Assembly (NCBI RefSeq): GCF_003265705.1
Contig: NW_020312867.1
Location: forward strand, 3,003,307-3,067,306
From: Callorhinus ursinus
Lineage: Eukaryota > Chordata > Mammalia > Carnivora > Otariidae
Length of the DNA: 64,000 bases
Direction of reading: 5' to 3'
In this document: positions 24,701 through 36,000 of the stretch, in pieces
Layout of the letters: every line of letters begins with the position of its first letter
Numbering within the stretch: position 1 is the stretch's first letter
Program-made: the position numbers and the translations under genes
The notes under the pieces: model-generated
Told to the model about the DNA's origin: nothing
Database searches by the model: none
Seen by the model: only the letters and a program-made list of their open reading frames with translations

Positions 24701-27700
24701 AACACCTGACAAAATCCAACACCCTTTCATGAGAAAAACACTCAACAAACTAGGAATAGAAGGAAACTGCCTCAACATAATAGAAGCCATCTATGAAAAA
24801 CCCACAGTGAGCATCATACTCAATGATGAAAGTCTGAAAGTGTTTCCTCTAAGACCAGAGATAAGGCAAGGATGCCTACTATTACCACGTCTGTTCAACA
24901 GTACTAGAAGGTCTAGCCATAGCAGTTAGGCAAGAAAAAGAAAAGACATCCAAATTGGAAAGGAAGAAGTAAAATGATCTGTTTGCAGATATGATATTCT
25001 ATGTAGAAAGCTCCAAAGATTACACATGCACGCACACACACAGAACTATTATGTGAATTCAGCAAAGCAGCAGGATACAAAGCTAACAAAAATGAGTTGC
25101 ATTTCTATATGCTAAGGATGAATAAGCTGAAAAGGAAGTAACAATTCCATTTACAATAGCATCAAATAGTATAAAATATTTAAGAATTAACCAAGGAGGA
25201 GAAAGGCTTGTACAATGGAAACTACAAAGCACTGCTGAATGAAATCAAAGAAGACGCAATAAACAGAAGTACATCCCCCTGTTTAAGACTTAATATTGTT
25301 AAAATATCAATACTACCCAAAGCCATCTACAGATTGAATACAGTCCCTTTCAAAAATCCCAACAGTGTGTTTTTGCAAAAATAGAAAAACCCATCCTAAA
25401 AGTCATATGCAATCTCAGGGGACCCCAAATATGCAAAACAATCTTGAAAAAGAACAAAATGGGAGGACTCCTACATCGTGATTTCAAAACCTACTACAAA
25501 GCCACAGAAATCAAAACAGTGTGATGTTGGCATAAAGACATAGATCAATGGAATAAAATAGCCCTGAAATAAACCCTTGCATATACGGTCAAATGATTTT
25601 TGACAAGGGTACCAAGACAAATGGGAAAGGATGGTCCTTTCAACAGATGGGGCTGGGAAAACTGGACATCCACATGCAAAACTTAGACCCACCTAATGCC
25701 ATCTACAAAAATTAACTCAAAATGGATCAAGGACCTAAATGTAAGACCTTTTTACAACAGTAAAACTCTTAGAAGAAAAAACAGAAAAGCTTCAGGACAT
25801 TGGATTTTTTTTTTTTTTAAGATTTTATTTATTTAACAGAGACAAGCAAGAGAGGGAACAGAAGCAGGGGGAGTGGGAGAGGGAGAAGCAGGCTTCCTGT
25901 GGAGCGGGGAGCCCGATGCAGGGCTTGATCCCAGGACCCTGGGATCATGACCTGAGCTGAAGGCAGATGCTTAATGACTGAGCCACCCAGGCGCTCCAAG
26001 ACATTGGATTTGTAATGATTTCTTGGCTATGACATGAAAAGCATAGGTAACAAAAGAAAAAACAAACTGGACTTCATGAAAATGTAAAATTTTGTGCATT
26101 ACAAAAGTCATCTACAGAGTAAAAAGATAACCCTCAAAATGGGAGAAAATATTGCAAGTCATATATCTGGGTAAGGAATTAATATTTAGAATATATATAG
26201 ATATCTCTTAAAACTCAATAACAAAAAAGCAAACAACCTGACTTAAAAATGGGCAAAGGACCTCCATAGACATTTCTTGAAGGAAGACATATGAACGGCC
26301 AACAAGCACATGAAGACATGCTCAGAATCACTAATCCTTAGGGAAATGTGAGTCAAAACTATAATAAGATACCACCTCACACCCATTAGGATGGCTACTC
26401 TGAAAGAAAATGGGAAACAAGTGTTGGCAAGAACATGGAGAAACTGGAACCCTTGAGCACTGCTGGTGGGAGTGTAAAATGATACAGTGACTGTGAAAAA
26501 CACTGGTGGTTCCTCAAAAAACTAAAAACAGAATTACCATACGATCCTGCAGTTCCACTTCTGGGTATATATCCAAAAGGACCGAAAGACAAGGACTTGA
26601 AGAGGTATTTGTACGCCCACATTCACAGCACCATTACTCACAGCGGCTGAAACGTGGAAGCGATCCAAACGTCTATTGACAGATGAAAGGACAAGCAAAT
26701 GTGGTGTACACACACAATGGAGTGTTGTTCGGTCATAAAAAGGAATGGTGTTCTGAGATATACCATAACATGGAAGAACTTTGAGGACGTTAATGCTAAA
26801 CCAATCACAAAAAGGTAAATACTGTGTGAAGTACCTTTTATGAGGTACTTGGAGTAGCTGGAACATAAAGACAAAGTATAATAATGGGTGCCTGGGGCTG
26901 GGGAGGAAGGGAGAATGAGGGGTTATTGGTTAATGGGTAGAGTTTCAGTTTTACAAGATAAAAAGTTTATGGGGATGGATGGTGGTGACAGTTGTACAAC
27001 AATATGAATGTATTTAATACCACTGAAAACATTTTAAAAACGGTTAAGATACAGGGCGCCTGGGTGGCTCAGTTGGTTAAGTATCCGACTGTTGATTTCA
27101 GCTCCAGGCATGATCTTGGGGTTGTGAGATGGAGCCCTGTGTTGGACTCTGCTCAGTGGGGAGTCTGCTTGAGATTCTCTCTCTCCCTCTGCCCCTTCCC
27201 CTGCATCCCCTCTAAGTAAACAGGTAAATCTTAAAAACAAAACAAAACCAGTTAAGATGTTACATTTTGCCACAATAAAAAATTCAAAAAAAAAAATCAA
27301 GGGTGTAAAAGATTGATATGAACCTATCAAATTTAAAAGTTAGTGATTAAAAAAGTCATTAATTTTATTCATTTTTTTAAGATTTATTTTTTTTGAGACA
27401 GAGTGAGTGTGCACATGTCCACGCAAGGGGAGGGGCAGAGGGGGAAGGAGAGGTACAAGCAGACTTTTGCTGAGCACAGAGCCTGATGCAGGGCTCAATC
27501 TCACAACCCTGAGATCCTGACCTGAGCTGAAATCAAGAGTTGGTCGCTTAACTGACTGAGCCACCCAGGTGCCCCAATTTTTTTTTAAAGATTCTATTTT
27601 TAAGCAATCTCTACACCCAGTGTGGGGCTCAAACTCAAAACCCCAAGATCAAGAGTTGCATGCTCTACCGACTGAGCCAGCCAGGTGCCCCACAAAATCA

Positions 27701-29974
27701 TTAATTTTTCTTTTTAAAGATTTTATTTATTTATTCGTCAGAGAGGGAGAGCGAGCACAAGCAGGGAGAGTGGCAGGCAGAGGGAGAGGGAGAAGCAGAC
27801 TCCCCGCTGAGCAAGGAGCCCGATGCGGGGCTCGATCCCAGGACCCCAGGATCATGACCTGAGCCAAAGGCAAATGCTTAACCAATTGAGCCACCCAGGC
27901 ATCCCCAAAATCATTAATTTTAAAACACAAGCGATAGTGGCGCCTGGGTGGCTCAGTCGTTAAGCGGCTGCCTTCAGCTCAGGTCATGATCCTGGGATGG
28001 AGCCCCGCATCGGGCTCCCTGCTCCGCGGAAAGCCTGCTTCTCCCTCTCCCACCCCTGCTGCTTGTGTTCCTTCTCTGTGTCAAATAAATAAATAAAATC
28101 TTAAAAAAAAAAAAACCACACAAGCGATAGTATCAGAGAAAATATTGACCCCTAGAGTAATAAGATTCTTCTCTGAAGAAGATTTTGTAGGACTGCCAAG
28201 AAAGAGTACTGGCATTTAAAGGTCTTTCCCTAAGGAAAGGGCCAGTTTGTCACCCTCCAGCAGGATGTCCTTAAACTTAGATGGGCAATAAAACCACTTT
28301 AATGTTAGCAGTACCTGTCACTTTGGCACCAACAGAAATCACAGATAATTTCATATCACATTACAGCTGTCACAGTTATCTTGAAATAATGTTTACTGTC
28401 ATCACTACTTGGAAATTATAGTAATTAGACTCACTGCTAGATTGTGTTAATGTCTTAACAAAAAAGTATACATTTTGATGACTCTATTAATATAATTGGT
28501 TTCCTTTGTTATTGTGATATAATTTCTACTATATGTGATTTAAAGCCAATTTTTTGAGGTATCCACAAAAACCTACCTTTCAACAAGCCCTGCCCACACA
28601 GAGCTGCCAGTTTCTCAGTGCCTTGATGTTTTTATCCTAATTTTAATTTTTTAAAAAGATTTTATTCATTTATTTGACAGAGAGAGCACCAGCAGGGGGA
28701 GCGGCAGGCAGAGGGAGAAGGAGAAGCAAGCTCCCCACTGAGCAAGGAGCCCAATGTGGGGCTTGATCCCAGATGCTGGGATCATGACCTGAGGCAAAGG
28801 CAGACACTTAACCAACTGAGCCACCCAGGCACCCCCCTAATTTTAATTTTTATTAAATTACTATATGTTCACAACTTTAAAAATAAGTAAAAGCACAGCA
28901 GTGAAAGAAAACTAGATAGTTTAGCCCTACCATGTACAGGGGCACCTCAGTGGCTCAGTCAGTTAAGTGTCTGCCTTGGGCTCAGGTCATGATCTCGGGG
29001 TCCTGAGATTGAGCCCCGCGTTGCATTGCATCAGCCTCCCTGCTCAGCGGGGAGTCTGTTTCTCCCTCTCCCTCTGCCCCTCCCCTGCTCGTGCTCTCTC
29101 TTGCGCATACTCTCTCTCTTCTCTCAAATGAATAAATAAAATCTTTTAAAAAAATAAAAAAACTACCGTGTATCAAATGATACTATCAAGAAAATGAAAG
29201 GGCAACTTATAGAGTGGAGAAAGTATTTGCAAATCACATATTTAATAAGGGTCCGTTATTCAAAACATATAAAGAACTCTTGCAACTCAACAACAAAAAG
29301 ACAACCCAGTTAACAAATGGACAAGGGGTGCCTTGGTGGCTCAGATCGTTGAGCGTCTGCCTTCCACTCAGGTCATGACCCTGGGATTGAGTCCCTCATC
29401 AGGCTTCCTGTTCAGTGGGGAGCCTGCTTCTCCCTCTCCCTCTGCCGCTCCCCCTGCTCGTGCTCTCTCCCTCTCTTCTCTCCCTGTCAAATAAATAAAA
29501 TCTTAAAAAAAAGCTGGCTTCGTCCATGTTTTAAAAAAAAATCATGAAAAAGGAACAGAGGAAGGACGACCTCTTATATGGATGGCCATAGTAAACATTT
29601 GATGGACAGAGTTTGGGGATAAAGTAAAAAAAACCTCCCAATCTCCACAGATTTCTCCAACAAAAATGTAAAAATAGCCGACAGGTATATGCAAAGATAC
29701 TTGACATTATTAGCCATCTTGGAGATGCAAATTAAAACCACAAGGAGATACTACTTCATGTCCACTAGGATGGCTAGATTCAAAAAGACCAATAATTGCA
29801 AGCGTTGGTGAAGATGTGGAGAAATGAGAATCCTCATGTTCCACTGGTGGGAATGTTAAATGGTGCAGCCACTGTGGACAATTGTTTGGCACGTTCCTCA
29901 GAGCGTTAAACACAGAGTTACCATATGAACCAGCACTTTTACTCCTAGGCATGTATCCAAAAGAAATGAACGTA

Positions 29975-30019
<45 letters not shown>

Positions 30020-33000
30020 TTCAACAGCAGTGTTACCGATACTAGTGAAGTATACCCATACAGCAGAAGGGAGGACGTGCTCATAGACGCTACAACTTGG
30101 ATGGACCTTGGGAACGTTACGCAAAATGAAAGAAGCCAGACACAAAAGACCACCATTTGTATAAGCATCCAGAATAGCAGAGATGGAATTCATGGTTGCT
30201 AAGAGCTGAGGAGGAGGGGGGAATGAGGAGCGACTACTAATAGTTACAGGGTTTCTTTTTGGAGCGTTGAAAATGAAATCAGTAGTGACGGTTGAACAAC
30301 ACTGTGAGCTTGAACAACACTGTGAGCGTACTAACTGCCACTGAACGGTACACACTTTAAAAGGGTGAATTTCATGGCATGTGAATCAGATCAATAAAGC
30401 TGTTACAGCGTGAAAAAAAGGAAAGAAAAAGAAAGGCTTCCAGAAAGACAACTGAAAGATGGAAGAAAAGATGAGAGGCTGAGGCTCCAGCCGGCAGGTC
30501 CCACATCTGAGCAATGGGGATCTCGGAAAGAGAACAGAACAAATGCAAGTGAGGAAATTATTTTTAAAAGTAAATGCGAGGCAGAGCACCTGGGTGGCTC
30601 AGTCGGTTAAACATCTGCCTTTAGCTCAGGTCATGATCCCAGGGTCCTGAGATTGAGTCCCACGTCGGGCTCCCTGCTCAGCGGGGAGCCTGCTTCTCCC
30701 TCTCCCACTCCCCCTGCTTGTGCTCTCACTTGTACTCTCCCCCAAATCAATAAATAAAATCTTTAAAAGAAAGTTAATGCAAGGCTATTTGTCAGAAACA
30801 AAAGACCTGCGTCTCCACCTAGAAAGGGCCTATCCGCTGCTAGCACACGAACAAAGCCCTACGCGGCATGGCACTGCGGAATTCGCAAGAGAGGTCAAGT
30901 GAGGAGCCTAATAGCTTCCACCAATAAAAAACCACAAAGGCCTGAGAGGTGGAATGCATCAAACTTTCCAGTACAAGTAAAGGAAGCTAAACACAATATA
31001 GCCTTGAAGATTCTGAGGGGAAATGATTTTCAACTTTATGTTTATAGGTGTGTTTGTGTGTGTGTATATATATAGGTTATAGATGTTATATATGTAGGTT
31101 ATATATAATGTATACACCTATAAACTTACACATTTACATATATAATTTATTATTTTCAACTTTACACCCAGCCCAACCATGTGAGGTCTGAATAAAGATA
31201 TGCAGTTTCCAAAAATTTATCTTGAACTGAAGGTGTGTGGCAGCAAAATGAGGGACGACAGCCAAGAAAGCAGAAGGCCACTGGTCTGGGAAGCGGGGTG
31301 TCCACCATGGGACAGTGGCCAAGGGCAGTCCCAGGTGATGGAAAGGGAAGTCTCTGGACAGCAGCCAGGCAGCAGGCCGAGAGAGTAATCCGGCCAGATG
31401 AGAAGAGAGAACGAGAGGGCACCAGGAAAAACATGAAATCATGAGGTTATCTGATACGTGTGCAGATCTGGGAAATAACACAGATGCAGGCTGGCAGATC
31501 TGGTGGAACGTGTGAGATAGTAACAAGAGCTTAGAAAACGAAGGGTATAAAAAAGATGAGGCAATCATTCATTTTAGGAAAAATAAAATGTGGAAAAGGA
31601 AATGAAATCACCATACAGTATTAGGCTCTGCAGTGAACAGTATTTCCATGCTCACGGTGCCCAGAACTACTGGTGATATTTAACCCCAAATGGTGACGTC
31701 CCACATGGAGGGTGGGACAGGAGGCAGACGTGACAGAGCTAACTGCTCATCTCTTGGAGCAGGAAATCAATACATGATGATGAATTTGAGAGGAAATAAA
31801 ATACCAGAACGCACAGCTGCCAAGAGCTGCAAGCAGGGAAGGTGGGGGCCGGGTAGTGGGCTACCTGGTTCCTGTTTGAAGGCTTTCATTGCCTTCTCTG
31901 GGCCTTGCCTCCATTCTGACTTGTTAAATACTCTTACTGTGGAAAGTTCTTATGACTGTTCTCTGCGCAGCAGCATGTGACATCAAAGCTGGGACACCCG
32001 CCTAAAGGTCCGTGGATACGGACCCATCCAAGGGGGCTCTCCTCAGGCCCCATGCCATCTGGGGTCAGTGGGATGCTGGCTCCATCCCTTCTGGATACTC
32101 TGGAGACCTGTCCTTCCTGCATGTTCTCTGGAGAGGGCCCTCACTGAGACTGAGGACGAGCTGTGGCCCCTGGGGCCGTGGCCTGGAGGTTATCAACCAC
32201 CTGTGAATCTAGGCTCCCCGCGTAATTTTAGCTCTTTCTGGGACTCATTTCTCGAGGGAATTTTTCGAAATGGGCACGGTACAGATAGTAACAGAAGTGG
32301 CGGAGTAGCTGGCTTCTGTGTCATCTGTTCACAGTTCCTCACACCCTGCTGAGGCCCGAGGTTAGATCCCTGGGGCTGGGCATATGGTAGGTGCTCAGTA
32401 AGGAGCTGTTGAAGGCATAAGTATGGTACCAGCTGTCTCCATGTCAGCCACTTCTTCGGGCCCTCCCACGCATGGCCACCTTCCATCCTCACAAACGCTC
32501 ACACAGTTGGAGGGCAGGAGTATCTACCTCTCTGTTACACAGAACAAACTGAGGCTGGGAGGCACGTGACTATGGTCGCTTCACGAGGAAGGGAAGAGCA
32601 ACATCCCAGCCCAGGTGTGGCTGAGCCCACACAGCCTGTGCCCCCAGCAGCTGCTGCCATAAATCCTTCCCGGAGAAAGGTTAGGTTAGGTAGAGAGATG
32701 GCAGAAAGAAGGGAAACAGGAGGTGAGCTCACAGCCGACTCCAGCAGGGAACCTGAGGCACGAGCCAGGCCCCCTTCTCCCCAGCCCGGAGGCCGTCCCT
32801 GCGGCACTCACCTTCTTCGGAGAGGTTGTTCTCTTTGGTCTCCTTGTCCATCTGGCAGCACCAGCCCTCCAGCCGCTCCGTTTCTGCCTGCAGGAGCTTC
32901 AGGAACCAGAAGCCGTCCCGGCGGCAGGCCCCCGGCTGCACTGGCTCTGCCGGGGAGCTGGAGGAGGTCTCGAGCCAGGGGTCGGGTGGGGGCAGCGAGG

Positions 33001-36000
33001 ATGCCTCTAGGGCAGGGTCGCTGTTGTCTCCATAGGAGAGGTTGCGCTTGATCTGGGCAATCTTGGGGGCCTGCCGAGGGCCGGCATCGATGCTGATGGA
33101 GTTGGGGTGTGGGGTACAGTCCGGGAGGCTCCTCTCAGATGACTTACAGCTTGAGTCATTGGCATCCTGGGTATCTGAGTCGGTGTCCCGTCGGGAGGAC
33201 ATGCTGTGAGAGGGGGCGCTGCTTCTAGGGGGTGGGAGGGTGGGGGGTGAAGTGGGGCGGGGACAGGAAAAGGTGAGAGTCACCAGGAGGGCCAGGGACC
33301 AGAGGCCACCCCAACCCGGACACACGGGAGACAGAGAAACGGATGCATCGTCTGCTCACCATGCGCCTGAAGCGGGTCCCACAGCCCCCCGTCTCATTCT
33401 CTGCTCAGCCCTTGCCCCACCCGTCCGCGCCCACACGCGCACGCGCACACACACACATGGACAAGGTCATAAGGTTGCCTGTTTACTGCAGTGGGGCCAG
33501 GAAGCCCACCAACATCGGGGTGCTGGGCCATGTCTCTGCTGGCCTCGGCCCCCTGAGGGCTGATTAATCTCGCAGAGCAAGCGCTCACTGGCCCACCCAC
33601 CTGCCTGCCCAGCCTCCCATGCCTGGGCCACTGCCCAAACCCCAAACCCAGCTTGGTTATTAGAAATCCAGCAAGGAGAAGTGGGTTAGGGAGAGCAGGA
33701 GGAGAAGGCGCAGGAGAGGTGAGAGCAGAGGGAGGGAGAGGAGGGGGAGAAGCAGCCACCACCTCTGTGCGACTTACCGCCAGTCGTCCTCTACCTGAAC
33801 CCCGATGGACTGGAATTTGGTAGCGGGACTGGGCTCCTCTTTTGGCACTGGCTGAATGCAGTCAACCTTATTGAAGGACAACGACAGCAACGCACGGAGA
33901 CAAAGACAAAAATAAAAAACAAACACCACACTTGCTGCTGAAATTCACATTAGTGGGACGACGCAGAAGGACAGACAGACACGAGGCATGCGGACACTGC
34001 ACATGGGCCCGAGGCCGGACCCAGTGAAGCCGGGCACTGCTCATTCGCGCGGAGGCGGGCGGGCAGGTGGGCGGGAAGGGGGGATGGAGTGGAGATGACT
34101 GGCTTTCCCTACTCTGAGGAGGGTGCCATCACATCGATTGCTTTCGGTCCGTTGTCCTCCGAGAGGTGGGAACCGTTCCTTCTAGTCCTCTCCTTTACAC
34201 GCATCAGAGAAGGAAAAAAAAGGACGACGAGAGAGAAAGAAAACACACACACACACACACAAAGCCACAGCCGTTATCTGGTGTAGTCGAAGCTGGGGGC
34301 TGTCTCGAGGCAAGGATGGCTCCCCCAACACTGCCGCTGAAGGGCAGGCTGGAGGCGCTTGTCTCAGGGCCAAACCTTGGACAGCAGTTCTGGATTTGGA
34401 AACTGCCCCAAGGTGATACAGTGAAGCCCCAGGACACTCTGGGATGCCGTCCCTGGGCCTGGATGGCCGAGGTGACCTTCAGCCGTGGGTGGGCCTGGGG
34501 AGCAGTAGGAAGGACCAGGGCCAGCTAACTCAAAAGCTAGCACTTTTCCTATACTCCTGTGAAGTGGAAAGAAACCCGGCAGCAGTCATGCCCTTCTGTC
34601 ACTGCTCACGAATGAGGGAGAACCCACACCTGACCTAGGGCTTGAGGTACCAAGGGGTGGGATGAGGGCTGTCAGAGCATCCCTGGAAATTGGGGAATCC
34701 CAGTCCCTTGTCTTCACAGATGTGGAAGGGGGGCTGCAAGGTTTTCTGGGGCAGAGGCTGGGCGCCAGGCTCCTCGCCATGGGGACGCAGCTGCATTTCT
34801 CCTGCAACAAGAGTTCACTTGGGAAGTGCAGCATCACGGATTTCAAAGAGCCGTGACAAGAGCTCGGCACAGGGGTGGGGGTGAATCCCAGGAAGGGGAA
34901 AGCCCAGGATGGTCCCAAGAGCTAGGATCCTCAACCCCATGTGAATTTCTAGATGAAAGGAACCAACGGTGAGCCTAGGTCAGATCTTCTGAAAAGACAG
35001 GAGCCTCTGGTTTGGCCAAGGAGAGGGTGGGGCTGCCCAAACCATGACCCTCAGTGGTCAAGGCCAAGAGACTAGGCTATTCTGATGTCCCTAAGAATCC
35101 CTCTTGGAGCAGCTTCACAGGGCGGGGGCTGGACTCCTTAAGGAGGAGCCCAGAAACCATTAGTCTCCCAGACAACTCTGTTCCTGTATTTGTGGGGAAA
35201 CTCAAGCCCCAAGTTGCCTCTTAGGGGGAAAATAATTCAGGCCAGTGCAAGAAATTGGCTAGTGAGCCTTCTGTGGTCAGAGCCATGTGGTCTTCCTCGT
35301 GTCTCAAGTTCCTCGGGCATTCTAGCACTCTGCCATCCACTCGGCCACATCCGGTTGCTCAGGGGCGGCTGGGGAAATGGGGAGCCCTTGCAGCCCTAAG
35401 CCACAACACACACCAGCTTGACCTCCCTGAGGGCTCCACCTTCCCCAAGCTCAAGGCTCACCGTAGCTGCCCTCCCTTCCTCCCTGCCCTGAGTGTGGTC
35501 CGCTTTAGTCTGAGGTCTGGCCAGAGCAGGGAGAGTCCTCTCACTCTGGACTCAGAGCAACTCTTGACTCCTGCGACGCAGGGCTCCAGGTGCCCCAGCT
35601 CGGCTGCCAGAAAACAGATTACTGCTGTCTGGTGCATGCAGGAGGTGCAGTGAAGCAGGGGAGGGGAGGCTGGTGTGCCCTGTCCCGCCGCGTGCTGCGG
35701 CCATGGGTGGATAGTGAGTTTGGCTTCTAGGAGGGTCTGCTGGCTTTGGCCACTCGGTCCCAGGGAAATATCTGCCTGGATCCTTTCCCGTGGAGGGAGG
35801 CATCGGGACCAGCATCACACTTCTCAATTTGACATGGGCCTGGTGCCTCGAGCCACCTACCTGTCCCCAGGGCCCGAGGGGGCTCTGGGTAAAGTTTCCC
35901 TCAAGTAACCCCCATGGCTCAAGGGCTCTGAGTCCCGGGCCCCAGGCCCGTCGGCGTCTAGGCTCCATGCTGCTCCCACCGCCAAGCGGGGCTGTGACCT

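Larger units (their letters stand above)
22738..27050 (+). mobile_element. L1 ORF2 and 3' end, the most complete L1 in the window
   Basis: A long collinear L1 body broken by three SINE insertion sites. Landmarks: ATTGACAGTTCTATGGTGAT, AAGACCAAG-type RT region near 24600-24930, GGAGGACTCCTACATCGTGA (25462), and the 3' region TTCCACTTCTGGGTATATAT (26554). The frame at 24618-24929 retains recognisable RT residues ([20 protein letters not shown], then [11 protein letters not shown]). Stops and frameshifts elsewhere make the copy inactive. Confidence 0.88.
29160..30410 (+). mobile_element. L1 3' end interrupted by a SINE
   Basis: GTATCAAATGATACTATCAA, ATTAAAACCACAAGGAGATA, CCACTGGTGGGAATGTTAAA, ATGGATGGACCTTGG-like region at 30100, and 3' region GGTACACACTTTAAAAGGGT. 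Contains an AC microsatellite and an 18-base tandem duplication. Confidence 0.88.

Noticed and set aside
29970..30020. Repeated units suggesting a CRISPR-like or satellite array
   Set aside because: It is a simple AC microsatellite in a mammalian L1. No spaced direct-repeat array exists anywhere in the window.
32566..33051. 161-codon plus-strand open frame over a DLGAP4 exon
   Set aside because: It is the antisense shadow of the minus-strand exon at 32812-33224, with no recognisable product.
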